DNA from: Natronohydrobacter sp.
Lineage (GTDB): Bacteria > Pseudomonadota > Alphaproteobacteria > Rhodobacterales > Rhodobacteraceae
DNA length: 34,646 nucleotides
Reading direction: 5' to 3'
Assembly (NCBI GenBank): GCA_020832555.1
Contig: JAFIEM010000031.1
Span: 1 to 34,646 of the forward strand
Below are positions 1 to 7,239 of this stretch, piece after piece. The notes beneath the pieces were generated by a model. It was not told the DNA's origin and did not search any database. It was given only the letters and a program-made list of their open reading frames with translations. A program made the translations under genes and the position numbers. The number at the start of each line of letters is the position of its first letter. Positions within the stretch are counted from its first letter, which is position 1.

Positions 1-66
1 GCGGGGGCGGGGGGCCGGCGCTATTGCGCGGGCGCAGCCCGCAGATGCTTGACGTGAGGGCGAAGG

Positions 67-114
67 CCGGGGGCTTTGCCCCCGGACCCCCAGGATATTT
101 GGGCAAGACTGAAA
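67..114 (+). repeat. Dispersed hairpin + AGGATATTT...CAAGACTGAAA element, copy A
   Basis: A perfect 8-bp stem (67-74 with 78-85, loop TTT) is followed by a C-run and the core at 92-114, AGGATATTT-GGG-CAAGACTGAAA. Three more copies of the core lie at 15773-15794, 27660-27684 (minus) and 30279-30300 (minus), each just after a GC-rich hairpin. The element sits upstream of the PLP-enzyme gene, so it probably belongs to the 3' end of a transcript entering from the left. A second small hairpin (28-33 with 37-42) lies closer to the window edge. No gene is supported in 1-151. Confidence 0.6.
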
Positions 115-151
115 CGAGCATGGGATAGGCTCGCAGCGAAGGGGTGAAGGA

Positions 152-1336
152 ATGGACGAGAAACCGGTATTGGTGCGGCGGATGGGATGGCCGGAGAGTG
201 CCTCGCGCCCGGTGGGGACGCCGATTCAGCCCTCGGTGGTCTATGCCTCGCGCGATCCCGATATGCTGGATGCGCAATATGAGGGGCGGCTGGAGGGCTA
301 TACCTATGCGCGCGAGGGCCATCCCAATGCAACTGTGCTGGCGCGCAAGATCGACCAGATGGAAGGGGCCACAGGCGGGATCGTGCTGGGGTCGGGCATG
401 GCGGCGGTGGCAGCGGTGCTGATGGGGCTGTGCCGGGCAGGCGATCATGTGCTGGGCGGTGATCAGCTATACGGGCGCTCCTTGCGGATGATGCGCGATG
501 ATCTGCCGCGACTGGGGGTCGCGACCTCGCTGGCCGATCCGACTGACGCGGCGGGATTTGTGGCGGCGATCCGGCCAGAGACGCGGCTGATTCTGCTGGA
601 AGTGGTGTCGAACCCGACGCTGCGGGTGGCCGATATCGCGGGCATCATCGCAGGCGCACAGGCGCGGGGCGTGCTGGTCGTGATCGACAACACCTTCACC
701 ACGCCGCGCGGCTTTCAGCCCTTCGCGCATGGCGCGGATATTGTCATTCATTCGGTCACAAAACTGCTGGCGGGGCATTCGGATGCGACGCTCGGCTATG
801 TCGCGACGCGCGATCCGGCACTTGGCAAGGCGATCTATGATTTCGCGACCACGACTGGCATGACGCCCAGCCCGTTTGATTGCTGGCTGGCCGAGCGAGG
901 GCTTTATTCCTTCGATCTGCGCTATGACCGGGCCGAGGCGAGCGCGCAGGCGCTGGCCGATCATCTGGCGAAGCTGCCCGGTGTCGAGCGGGTGCTTTAC
1001 CCGACACGCGCTGATCACCCCGATCACAACCGCGCTGTGGCGCTGCTGCGCGCGCGGGGCGGGCATATGGTCAGTTTCGAGATCACCGGCGGGCGCGCGG
1101 CGGCAAACCGTTTGACGCGCGGCGCACCCAATATCGCCTTTGCGCCGACGCTGGGGGATATCGGCACGACGCTGTCGCATCCGGCCAGTTCTTCGCATCG
1201 CGGGCTGGGGCCGGAGGGGCGCGCGGCGCTGGGGATCTCAGAAGGGTTCTTCCGGGTCTCGGTCGGGATGGAGCCGCCCGAGCTGCTCTGTGCCGAGTTC
1301 GAGGCCGCCATTGCAGCAAGCCAGGTCGAGGCATAA
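152..1336 (+). CDS. Cys/Met metabolism PLP-dependent enzyme (cystathionine lyase/synthase fold)
   Basis: A 394-aa fold-type I PLP enzyme of the transsulfuration family (cystathionine beta-lyase, gamma-lyase, gamma-synthase, O-acetylhomoserine sulfhydrylase). Visible marks are YTYAREGHPN near residue 50 (the family's YSRxGNPT-like motif), the GSGMAA cofactor loop near 80, VIDNTF near 178, and HSVTKLLAGHSD with the Schiff-base lysine at K204. These act in cytosolic sulfur amino-acid metabolism. The ATG has an AAGGGG ribosome site at 139-144 with 7-nt spacing. The gene stands alone, 94 bp before the CBS gene. The residues I can read do not separate lyase from synthase activity, so no symbol is given; metC-like beta-lyase is the likeliest label. 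Confidence 0.9.
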   Translation: MDEKPVLVRRMGWPESASRPVGTPIQPSVVYASRDPDMLDAQYEGRLEGYTYAREGHPNATVLARKIDQMEGATGGIVLGSGMAAVAAVLMGLCRAGDHVLGGDQLYGRSLRMMRDDLPRLGVATSLADPTDAAGFVAAIRPETRLILLEVVSNPTLRVADIAGIIAGAQARGVLVVIDNTFTTPRGFQPFAHGADIVIHSVTKLLAGHSDATLGYVATRDPALGKAIYDFATTTGMTPSPFDCWLAERGLYSFDLRYDRAEASAQALADHLAKLPGVERVLYPTRADHPDHNRAVALLRARGGHMVSFEITGGRAAANRLTRGAPNIAFAPTLGDIGTTLSHPASSSHRGLGPEGRAALGISEGFFRVSVGMEPPELLCAEFEAAIAASQVEA

Positions 1337-1364
1337 GCCTTTCATCTTATTGACCGGATTTCGC

Positions 1365-1370
1365 TTGACA
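1365..1370 (+). promoter_or_regulatory. Possible -35 box before CBS gene
   Basis: A perfect TTGACA lies in the short intergenic stretch 60 bp before the CBS gene. No convincing -10 follows at the usual spacing, so this is only a candidate. Confidence 0.25.
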
Positions 1371-1430
1371 GGGCGGGTGCCGTGTCTGACCCTTGGATCA
1401 GGCGCAATCGGTCAGAGGAGGGCGGTCCCG

Positions 1431-1865
1431 ATGCTAGTCAGTCAGATCATTCGCAACAAGGCGCAGCAAGGTGTGGTCACACTCCAGCCCGGCGTAACGC
1501 TGGGTGAGGCCGCGAAGCTGCTCTCGGAGAAGCGGATCGGGGCTGTGGTGGTTTCGTCCGACGGGGCGAAAGTCGCCGGTATCCTGTCCGAGCGCGATAT
1601 CGTGCGCGTGATTGGCCAGCGGGGGCCTGCGGCGCTGTCCGAAAGCGTTGATTCCGTGATGACGCGCAATGTTTTCGGGTGCAGTCCCGAGGATAATGCC
1701 GATCTGGTCCTGCAGACCATGACGCAGAAGCGTTTCCGCCACCTGCCGGTGATGGAAGGGGACAGGATGATTGCGCTGATCTCGATCGGCGATGTGGTGG
1801 CGGCACGTCTGGCGGAGCTGGAGCTGGAAAAAGACGCGCTGACCGGGATGATCATGGGCTATTGA
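1431..1865 (+). CDS. Twin CBS-domain protein
   Basis: A 144-aa protein made almost entirely of two CBS motifs (about residues 10-65 and 75-135), with a typical ILSERDIVRVI end to the first and LISIGDVVAARL to the second. Paired CBS domains form a Bateman module that binds adenine nucleotides or similar ligands and usually acts as a regulatory subunit; stand-alone forms are common in alphaproteobacteria and their partners are mostly unknown. The start at 1431 is chosen because GAGGAGGG lies at 1415-1422 and because the CBS homology begins directly after it; the frame is open further upstream only across the preceding gene. It sits between the PLP enzyme and coaD, neither of which suggests a partner. 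Confidence 0.9.
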   Translation: MLVSQIIRNKAQQGVVTLQPGVTLGEAAKLLSEKRIGAVVVSSDGAKVAGILSERDIVRVIGQRGPAALSESVDSVMTRNVFGCSPEDNADLVLQTMTQKRFRHLPVMEGDRMIALISIGDVVAARLAELELEKDALTGMIMGY

Positions 1866-1896
1866 GCGCGCAACCGGGGCTTGCATCTTTGCGCGC
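1866..1896 (+). terminator. Hairpin after CBS gene
   Basis: A perfect 8-bp inverted repeat GCGCGCAA (1866-1873) / TTGCGCGC (1889-1896) starts directly after the stop codon and is followed by AATATTGTTG. It is terminator-like, but the loop is long (15 nt) and the T-tract weak. Confidence 0.4.
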
Positions 1897-1908
1897 AATA
1901 TTGTTGCG

Positions 1909-1936
1909 TGCCCCCTGAGGGACACATAAGGGGGCA
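1909..1936 (+). promoter_or_regulatory. Hairpin occluding the coaD ribosome-binding site
   Basis: TGCCCCCT (1909-1916) pairs perfectly with AGGGGGCA (1929-1936) across a 12-nt loop. The right arm contains the Shine-Dalgarno sequence of coaD, whose ATG is at 1939. Folding of this 8-bp, mostly G-C stem would hide the ribosome site, so initiation may depend on local RNA structure. The pairing is seen directly; the regulatory role is inference. Confidence 0.4.
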
Positions 1937-1938
1937 GC

Positions 1939-2439
1939 ATGCGCATCGGTCTGTATCCGGGGACGTTCGATCCGCTGACACTGGGGCATCGCGATATCAT
2001 CACGCGGGCGGCGCAACTGGTGGATCGGCTGGTGATCGGGGTTGCGATCAATCGCGACAAGGGCCCGCTTTTCACGCTGGAAGAGCGGGTTGCGATGATC
2101 GAGGAGGAAGTGACCGATCTGCGGGCCCGCACGGGCGTCGAGATCGTGGCGCATCCGTTCGAGAATCTGCTGATCGACTGCGCGCGTGATGTGGGCGCGA
2201 AAGTCATCATTCGCGGGCTGCGCGCGGTCACGGATTTCGAATACGAGTTCCAGATGGTCGGCATGAACCGGGCGCTGGACGATTCGATTGAAACCGTCTT
2301 CCTGATGGCGGAGGTCCGCCATCAGGCGATTGCATCGAAGTTGGTCAAGGAAATTGCGCGCCTTGGGGGCGATGTGTCGAAATTTGTCTCACCCGCGATC
2401 CGTGAGGCGCTGATCGCGAAACTGGCTCAGCGACCGTAG
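1939..2439 (+). CDS. coaD: Phosphopantetheine adenylyltransferase
   Basis: A 166-aa cytosolic enzyme that transfers AMP from ATP to 4'-phosphopantetheine, giving dephospho-CoA, the penultimate step of coenzyme A synthesis. The N-terminus has the nucleotidyltransferase signature GTFDPLTLGH (residues 9-18, T/HxGH family), followed by the conserved IIRGLRAVTDFEYE stretch and the SSxxVKE-like ASKLVKEIA near residue 132. The length is normal for the family. AGGGGG at 1929-1934 is the ribosome site and is part of a hairpin. The last 13 bp overlap the 3' end of the convergent DUF1127 gene. Confidence 0.97.
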   Translation: MRIGLYPGTFDPLTLGHRDIITRAAQLVDRLVIGVAINRDKGPLFTLEERVAMIEEEVTDLRARTGVEIVAHPFENLLIDCARDVGAKVIIRGLRAVTDFEYEFQMVGMNRALDDSIETVFLMAEVRHQAIASKLVKEIARLGGDVSKFVSPAIREALIAKLAQRP

Positions 2440-2591
2440 ACAGCCTTTTCGGCGATCTTTGCCGCATCGGGCTTGTAGATGCCAAGGTCGATGGCAACGT
2501 CGAGCGGCATGGCTTCAAGTTCGGCCTTGGTGCGCAGATAGGCGGCGCGCTGTTTCAGCCGGGTCTGAATCGTGGTCAGAATGGTGCTCAT
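2427..2591 (-). CDS. DUF1127-type small protein
   Basis: A 54-aa protein of the DUF1127 kind common in alphaproteobacteria: an N-terminal basic helix (TRLKQRAAYLRTKAELEAM) followed by the DVAIDLGIYKPD segment and a C-terminal AVYGR typical of Rhodobacterales members. Some family members have been linked to RNA binding and small-RNA control (CcaF1 in Rhodobacter); whether this one does so is unknown. The ATG at 2591 is preferred over an upstream in-frame ATG because AAAGGGGAAA sits just before it and the domain begins there. Its 3' end overlaps coaD by 13 bp, tail to tail, so the two transcripts are antisense at their ends. Confidence 0.8.
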   Translation of the reverse strand: MSTILTTIQTRLKQRAAYLRTKAELEAMPLDVAIDLGIYKPDAAKIAEKAVYGR

Positions 2592-2801
2592 GGGTTTCCC
2601 CTTTCGTGTTTTCATGCTCGTTGGGGGAAAGATGGGGCATGCTGCGATGCAGCACAAGTGGGGCTGGCGCAGAGCCGCCTTGCAGAAAATGCAGGGCTGA
2701 ACGCGGGCAATCCAGTGGACGCCTGACCCAGATGCTTGACTCCTTTGCTGTGTTGATGTCCCTTGGCAGCGCTAACAGCATTGCCGGAACAGGGGGCGCA
2801 A

Positions 2802-3452
2802 ATGTCAGCCTATACTTTGCGCGATGCGCATGTGATCGCATCGGAAGCGGCGCTGCGGCAGATTTTTCCGCCGGTTCATGATCTGGCGCAGCGCAAATCC
2901 CTGACGCGGCTCGAACGCCATTCGCGCAGTTTCATTGAACGCGCGCCGTTTCTATGTCTGGGCACGCAGGCTGCCGATGGCACCGCCGATGTCAGCCCGA
3001 GGGGGGATGCGCCGGGCTTCGTGCAGGTGCTGGATGACCGGACGCTGCTGATCCCGGATCGCCCCGGCAATAACCGGCTGGACAGCCTGTCGAATATCAT
3101 CGGCAACCCTGCGGTCGGGCTGTTGTTTCTGATCCCCGGTTTTCACGAGACGATGCGTGTGAATGGCACCGCGCGGCTGACGCGTGATCCGGAATTGCTG
3201 GCGCTCTGCGCGGTCGAGGGGCGGTTGCCGCGTTTGGGCATTGTGGTCGATATCGCCGAGGTGTTCATCCATTGCGCCAAGGCCTTCCGGCGCTCTGGGC
3301 TGTGGGAACCTGAGAAGTTTCAGGATCGCCGCACCATGCCCTCGCTGCCGCAGATCATCCACGAGCAGACATCAGAGGTCGCGGTGGATCCGCAGGAGAT
3401 GGCGCAGGCCGAGGCGGATCTGGAACAGGCCTATGCGAAATCAATGTATTGA
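2802..3452 (+). CDS. Pyridoxamine 5'-phosphate oxidase-family FMN-binding protein
   Basis: A 216-aa split-barrel flavoprotein of the PPOX-like class (the MSMEG_1061-type FMN-dependent group is the nearest I recognise). Diagnostic stretches are FLCLGTQAADGTADVSPRGD near residues 50-69, LIPDRPGNNRLDSLSNI near 83-99 (FMN phosphate region), and LLFLIPGFHETMRVNGTARL, followed by a tail containing EVFIHCAKAF. Such proteins bind FMN or related cofactors; substrates are generally unknown and true PNP oxidase activity should not be assumed. The start at 2802 follows AGGGGGC (2791-2797); 13 in-frame residues upstream are not needed. It is divergent from the DUF1127 gene and convergent with the sugar dehydrogenase. 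Confidence 0.88.
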   Translation: MSAYTLRDAHVIASEAALRQIFPPVHDLAQRKSLTRLERHSRSFIERAPFLCLGTQAADGTADVSPRGDAPGFVQVLDDRTLLIPDRPGNNRLDSLSNIIGNPAVGLLFLIPGFHETMRVNGTARLTRDPELLALCAVEGRLPRLGIVVDIAEVFIHCAKAFRRSGLWEPEKFQDRRTMPSLPQIIHEQTSEVAVDPQEMAQAEADLEQAYAKSMY

Positions 3453-3471
3453 GCGTCTGCCCGCCAGACGC
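3453..3471 (+). terminator. Hairpin after PPOX-family gene
   Basis: GCGTCTG (3453-3459) / CAGACGC (3465-3471) forms a perfect 7-bp stem with a 5-nt loop immediately after the stop codon. TTAAAAA follows only after ten further bases, so termination would be imperfect. Confidence 0.45.
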
Positions 3472-3527
3472 GACGGCCGTTAAAAACCGCATCCGAGGCG
3501 CGAAGGACACGCGGCGCATGCGACAGG

Positions 3528-3555
3528 TCTGCCCCGCATCGGAATGCGGGGCAGA
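3528..3555. terminator. 12-bp perfect hairpin between convergent genes
   Basis: TCTGCCCCGCAT (3528-3539) and ATGCGGGGCAGA (3544-3555) pair perfectly around a CGGA loop. It lies 9 bp beyond the stop of the minus-strand sugar dehydrogenase and after the plus-strand PPOX gene. It has no T-tract on either strand but is well placed as a bidirectional transcription or RNA-stability barrier. Confidence 0.55.
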
Positions 3556-3563
3556 GGTTTGCA

Positions 3564-4847
3564 TCAGTTCGGCGTCACGCGGAAGATGTCGCCTTCGTCA
3601 ATGGCGGCATAAAGCGCGCCATCTGGCCCCTGCACCAGCGAGCGGAAGCGCCCAGACCCCATTGGCAGCGGCATTTCGATGACGGAATGAACCGAAAGCC
3701 CATCATCGGTCAGGTCCACGATGTCGATGCGCTGGCCGACAGGCGTGCCGCCGAAACCGATGCCCATGATGCCGACCGCCATCCTGCCATTCCACTCGCC
3801 CCAGTGATCGCCGGTCAGGAACTCGGCAGACGAGGTGCCCTGCGACAGGCCGTTATTCGTCCATGCAGGCGGCATGGCGTCAGGATAGGTGGCGAAATCA
3901 GTCATCGGCATGAAGGCCGCGCGTTCTTCGGGGTTCATGCCCTCCATCTGGTTGGGCGAGTAGCCGCAGTAATTGTCCGGGCAATCCTCGCGTCCGGCCA
4001 TGTTCGGGCGCGGATCCCAACCGCCATTGCCGCCGGGCACAAGGGCTGTAATCTCGTCCGAGTGCCATGGCCCGTGTTCGGCGATGATCGGGCGATTGTC
4101 GCCGGGGCGGAAAGCGATGCCCTGTACGTTGCGGAACCCGTAGCCATAGATGCGCGCGTCGAAGCCATCAGGGGCGCCATTATCGGGCGCGGCATTGCCA
4201 TCGGTGTCGATTCGCAGCACCTTGCCGCCCAGAAGTGTCGGCGATTGCGGGACTTCGCCGTTATGGGTATCGCCTGTGGTGACATATAGGAACCCGTCGC
4301 CCGGATTGAAGCGGATCCGGCCCCCGTTATGCGCGCCGGGACCACCGAAGGGATGGTCGCTGGCCTGTGGCTTGTATGGGATCGAATCGACAATGTCGGT
4401 GCGGTCCGAGACAGCGGTCAGGTCGTCATTGACAACAAGGCGCATGACCCGGTTGCTCCCCGGCGCGGTCATGCTGGAGGTGGAATAGACATAGATGCGG
4501 CGATTGTTGTCGAAATCGGGATCGATCGCGACGCCCATCATGCCGGCCTGACCTTCGCAGAACAGGTCATCGGCTGTTGAGGCGTAGCCATCGCTCCCGG
4601 TCATGCCCAGAAGCGCATTCACATCGCCCGATGGCATTCGGACGGACAGGCCGAGGCATTTTTCAGTGTAGAACATGGTGCCATCAGGCAGAAAGGCCAT
4701 GTCCCACGGATTGTCGAGATCGGACAGGACTGTTTCGGCTGACAGATCGGGTGCGCCTGCAGCGAGGGCGATGCCGGATGTCAGCGCGAGGGCGGTGGCG
4801 GATACGGCAAGACAGGATGCCGATAGCGTGCTCAGTCGACGTTTCAT
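3564..4847 (-). CDS. Exported PQQ-dependent sugar dehydrogenase (soluble aldose dehydrogenase family)
   Basis: A 427-aa beta-propeller of the GSDH/YliI type. Residues 1-30 are a signal peptide (KRR, hydrophobic core, ending near ALAAG), so it acts in the periplasm. Family motifs include LDNPWDMAFLPDG after the signal, GAHNGGRIRF, FLYVTTGDTHNGE, LLGGKVLRIDTDGN, YGYGFRNVQGIAF, IAEHGPWHSDE and FRSLVQGPDGALYAAIDEGDIFRV. The family oxidises aldoses with PQQ and passes electrons to cytochrome c or quinone. The start at 4847 is fixed by GGGAGGAG at 4855-4862. The same-strand cytochrome c gene lies 204 bp upstream and is a plausible electron acceptor. No PQQ biosynthesis genes are in the window. The true sugar substrate cannot be read from sequence. 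Confidence 0.88.
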   Translation of the reverse strand: MKRRLSTLSASCLAVSATALALTSGIALAAGAPDLSAETVLSDLDNPWDMAFLPDGTMFYTEKCLGLSVRMPSGDVNALLGMTGSDGYASTADDLFCEGQAGMMGVAIDPDFDNNRRIYVYSTSSMTAPGSNRVMRLVVNDDLTAVSDRTDIVDSIPYKPQASDHPFGGPGAHNGGRIRFNPGDGFLYVTTGDTHNGEVPQSPTLLGGKVLRIDTDGNAAPDNGAPDGFDARIYGYGFRNVQGIAFRPGDNRPIIAEHGPWHSDEITALVPGGNGGWDPRPNMAGREDCPDNYCGYSPNQMEGMNPEERAAFMPMTDFATYPDAMPPAWTNNGLSQGTSSAEFLTGDHWGEWNGRMAVGIMGIGFGGTPVGQRIDIVDLTDDGLSVHSVIEMPLPMGSGRFRSLVQGPDGALYAAIDEGDIFRVTPN

Positions 4848-4999
4848 GTGCTTAACTCCTCCCAGGGTTGAGTCGCCCGCGCTCCCCCACAGACGACAGG
4901 CTTCAGGGTAAACATTGCGTTTCCCTTGCGTCAACTTTTTTAATTTGCATGTGAAATAAATAATTAATTCAGTAAATCAGAGATTTAAACCCAATATTC

Positions 5000-5024
5000 C
5001 AGCGCGCCCGCGAAAGGCGCGCTG
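5000..5024 (-). terminator. Hairpin between cytochrome c and sugar dehydrogenase genes
   Basis: CAGCGCGCC (5000-5008) / GGCGCGCTG (5016-5024) is a perfect 9-bp stem with a 7-nt loop, 27 bp downstream of the cytochrome c stop on the minus strand. An A/T-rich stretch (about 4935-4995) follows in the direction of transcription; it could serve as the promoter region of the dehydrogenase. The hairpin may terminate, attenuate or stabilise the cytochrome message. Confidence 0.5.
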
Positions 5025-5051
5025 AAATCGTGTTGGCGGTCAGGACTGATC

Positions 5052-5387
5052 CTAGCTGAAACTCTCGGAGATATAGGCGCTCAGGTTTTCGATCATCTCG
5101 TCCGAAAGTTCTTCAGCGATGGGATACATCAGCATCGAGTTCGGACCGACGGCATCTCCGGCGCGATAGGTTACCAGACGTTGCGTCAGGTAGTCGGGTG
5201 TCTTGCCCCTGAGCGATGGAAAACTGGCCATGCCGCGCGCCGCGCGACCGTGGCACTGGCTGCATTCTGCCGCGAAATAGGCTTGCGGGTCGAACGCCTC
5301 GTCGTTGTCGCCATTGGCAAGGGCCGGGGTCGCGCAGAACGCAGACGCAACTGCGGCGAGTTTTGCGAAATTCAGTGTTTTGCCCAT
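5052..5387 (-). CDS. Small exported c-type cytochrome
   Basis: A 111-aa protein with a cleavable signal (cut expected after ATPALA, about residue 24) and a single haem attachment site CSQCH at 42-46. A distal Met (M85 or M87 in NSMLMYPIAEELSDEM) is the likely sixth ligand, and the C-terminal helix ENLSAYISESF matches class I cytochrome c. The start at 5387 follows GGGAGG at about 5393-5398; five upstream in-frame residues are not needed. It lies in the same direction just before the PQQ-type dehydrogenase, so I infer a periplasmic electron-transfer partnership. A general role in respiration is the alternative. Confidence 0.9.
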   Translation of the reverse strand: MGKTLNFAKLAAVASAFCATPALANGDNDEAFDPQAYFAAECSQCHGRAARGMASFPSLRGKTPDYLTQRLVTYRAGDAVGPNSMLMYPIAEELSDEMIENLSAYISESFS

Positions 5388-5530
5388 CTTGTCCTCCCTC
5401 AAGTGTCAGACAGGGCATGCAACATGGCCACATCCTGTCCGAAGGCTTGGGTATTTGCGCTGAAAGAAATGTGAAGATCAAATGCCAAATTTCACCGGAT
5501 GCAAGACTGTTTCATCGGGGTGGGTCTGAG

Positions 5531-5562
5531 GAAAAAGAAAAGCCGCATCCGGGGATGCGGCT
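5531..5562 (-). terminator. Intrinsic terminator of the first gap gene
   Basis: AGCCGCATCC (5541-5550) and GGATGCGGCT (5553-5562) form a strong stem. On the minus strand it is followed by TTTTCTTTTTC (5531-5541 on the plus strand as its complement). This is a classic intrinsic terminator located 24 bp after the stop of the dehydrogenase gene. The 140 bp beyond it, up to the cytochrome c gene, hold no gene. Confidence 0.85.
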
Positions 5563-5585
5563 TCTGGTCCGGAATGGCCCGTGTT

Positions 5586-6587
5586 TCAGCCTGCCTTGGC
5601 CATTGCGGCGGCGGTGTCCAGCATCCGGTTCGAGAAGCCCCATTCATTGTCATACCAGGACAGCACGCGGACCATGCGCCCTTCGAGAACCTTGGTCTGG
5701 TCCAGATGGAAGATCGACGAGCGCGGGTCGTGGTTGAAATCCATCGACACATTGGGCTGATCGGTCGCGCCAAGAATGCCTTTCAGCGGGCCGTCGCTGG
5801 CGGCGGCGATGATGGCGGCGTTGATTTCGTCCACTGTCACATCGCGCGCGGCTTCAAAGGTCAGATCGACGACCGAGACATTGGGGGTCGGCACGCGGAT
5901 CGCCACGCCGTCAAGCTTGCCCGCGAGTTCCGGCAACACCAGACCCACGGCTTTCGCGGCCCCGGTCGAGGTGGGGATCATGCTCATGGCGGCGGCGCGG
6001 GCGCGGTAGAGATCCTTGTGCATCGTGTCCAGCGTCGGCTGGTCGCCGGTATAGCTGTGGATCGTGGTCATGAAACCGCGCGAGATGCCCACGGTGTCAT
6101 TCAGCACCTTGGCGACGGGGGCGAGGCAGTTGGTGGTGCAGGAGCCGTTCGACACGATCTTGTCGCTGGCCTTCAGAGTCTGGTGATTCACACCGAAAAC
6201 CACGGTATTGTCCGCACCCTTGGACGGGGCAGAGACCAGCACCTTGCCCGCCTTGCCCAGATGCACGCGGGCTTTCTCGGCATCCGAGAAGATGCCGGTG
6301 CATTCCAGCACGATGTCGATATCGTCCCAGGGCAGGTTCGCCGGATCGCGCTCTGCCGTGACCTTGATCAGGCTGCGGCCGACATTGATCGTGTCGCCAT
6401 CGACCGTCACTTCGCCGGGGAATTTGCCATGCACCGAATCGAAGCGCAGCAGATGCGCGTTGCTTTCGACCGGGCCAAGGTCGTTGATGGCCACGATTTC
6501 CAGATCATCGCGATTCTGTTCGACCAGTGCGCGCAGCACAAGGCGACCGATCCGCCCGAAACCGTTGATTGCAAGCCGTGTTGTCAT
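5586..6587 (-). CDS. gap: Glyceraldehyde-3-phosphate dehydrogenase, NAD-type (paralog 1)
   Basis: A 333-aa type I GAPDH that converts glyceraldehyde 3-phosphate, phosphate and NAD+ to 1,3-bisphosphoglycerate. The N-terminal nucleotide-binding motif is NGFGRIGR (8-15); the beta-strand end reads AIND with D36, the acidic residue that holds the adenosine ribose and favours NAD over NADP. The catalytic cysteine is C150 in [20 protein letters not shown] and the [13 protein letters not shown]-terminus are canonical. The ATG at 6587 follows GGGGGA at 6595-6600; 27 upstream in-frame residues are non-homologous. A LacI-type palindrome lies at 6641-6654. A paralog sits 653 bp upstream with the rhodanese gene between them. 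Confidence 0.96.
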   Translation of the reverse strand: MTTRLAINGFGRIGRLVLRALVEQNRDDLEIVAINDLGPVESNAHLLRFDSVHGKFPGEVTVDGDTINVGRSLIKVTAERDPANLPWDDIDIVLECTGIFSDAEKARVHLGKAGKVLVSAPSKGADNTVVFGVNHQTLKASDKIVSNGSCTTNCLAPVAKVLNDTVGISRGFMTTIHSYTGDQPTLDTMHKDLYRARAAAMSMIPTSTGAAKAVGLVLPELAGKLDGVAIRVPTPNVSVVDLTFEAARDVTVDEINAAIIAAASDGPLKGILGATDQPNVSMDFNHDPRSSIFHLDQTKVLEGRMVRVLSWYDNEWGFSNRMLDTAAAMAKAG

Positions 6588-6640
6588 GGGACATTCCCCC
6601 GAAAATGGCCCCCCGAAAGTGGCGCTGAGTTCATAAATTG

Positions 6641-6654
6641 CGTTTGCGCTAACA
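6641..6654 (-). promoter_or_regulatory. LacI-family-like operator upstream of first gap gene
   Basis: On the minus strand this reads TGTTAGCGCAAACG, an imperfect palindrome centred on CG and close to the LacI-family pattern TGwTAnCGnTAwCA. Related sites lie at 8333-8346 and 8353-8366 before the other gap gene. It starts 54 bp before the ATG. The CceR regulon of Rhodobacter, which controls central carbon genes including GAPDH, uses a similar motif; assignment here is inference. Confidence 0.45.
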
Positions 6655-6695
6655 TAGTTGCGTGACAAAAAGCAAGAGGCAAGCAGGGGGCAGCG

Positions 6696-7106
6696 CTAGC
6701 AGATGGTGCAGCCTTGCGCGCGATTGGGGCGTGCGGGCTGATAGCCTGCACCCATCAGGCGGAACACGCCACCGGCTATGTCGATCACCGGGACATCCAG
6801 CGCGGGTGCGATGATCCGGGCCGCGCGGGCGGTGCGGTTGCCGGTGCGGCAGATCAGCGCGACAGGCTGGCCGGGGGTCAGATGCGGGGCAAGATCGGTC
6901 AGGAATTGCTCGGGGCTGTCGAAGGGCAAAAGCAGGGCATTGGGCAGCACGCCGGTCTCGACCCATTCATGGGGCTGGCGGATATCGACGACCAGCATGG
7001 GCGCATCCTGTATCTGCTGCGCCGAGGGCTGGGCGGTATAGACCTGCTGGGCAAGGGCTGGCTGGGCGAGCAAAAGGGCAAGGCAGGCGGCAAGGAGGCG
7101 GAGCAT
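6696..7106 (-). CDS. Exported rhodanese-like protein
   Basis: A 136-aa single-domain rhodanese with an N-terminal signal peptide (residues 1-19, ending ALAQ), so it is periplasmic. The catalytic loop is CRTGNRT with Cys86; the fold landmarks VVDIRQPHEW (39-48) and DIAGGVFRLMGAGY (109-122) flank it. The family transfers or binds sulfane sulfur. The C-terminus ends QGCTIC, adding a second cysteine pair that is not part of the usual active site. The gene sits between the two gap paralogs on the same strand, with a likely terminator separating it from the upstream one, so no functional link to glycolysis is implied. GAAGG precedes the ATG. Confidence 0.88.
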   Translation of the reverse strand: MLRLLAACLALLLAQPALAQQVYTAQPSAQQIQDAPMLVVDIRQPHEWVETGVLPNALLLPFDSPEQFLTDLAPHLTPGQPVALICRTGNRTARAARIIAPALDVPVIDIAGGVFRLMGAGYQPARPNRAQGCTIC

Positions 7107-7185
7107 ATATAGACCTTCGTGATTTTTTGAATGTGTAGCCTGCCTTGCAGGTGGTGCAAAGGCGACAAAAGATCACAATGACGAA

Positions 7186-7211
7186 ACCCGCCAACCTTGC
7201 GGCGGGCGGGT
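7186..7211 (-). terminator. Terminator of the second gap gene
   Basis: ACCCGCC (7186-7192) can pair with GGCGGGT (7205-7211), or CCCGCC with 7201-7206. On the minus strand the hairpin ends in GGGTTTCGTC, a weak T-tract. It starts about 29 bp after the gene's stop. Confidence 0.55.
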
Positions 7212-7239
7212 CATGCGTTTCTGGTCTGGCGGCAGGATT

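Noticed and set aside
1..151. A minus-strand gene running through the window start (stop at 21-23)
   Set aside because: The frame continues antisense through the PLP-enzyme gene and gives Pro/Arg-rich sequence without protein character. The region is better explained by the repeat element and the leader.
5499..6665. Long open frame (388 codons) antisense to the first gap gene
   Set aside because: It mirrors the codon structure of the GC-rich gap gene, has no ribosome site and reads as His/Gly/Arg-rich non-protein-like sequence. A similar frame (7213-8355) lies antisense to the other gap paralog for the same reason.
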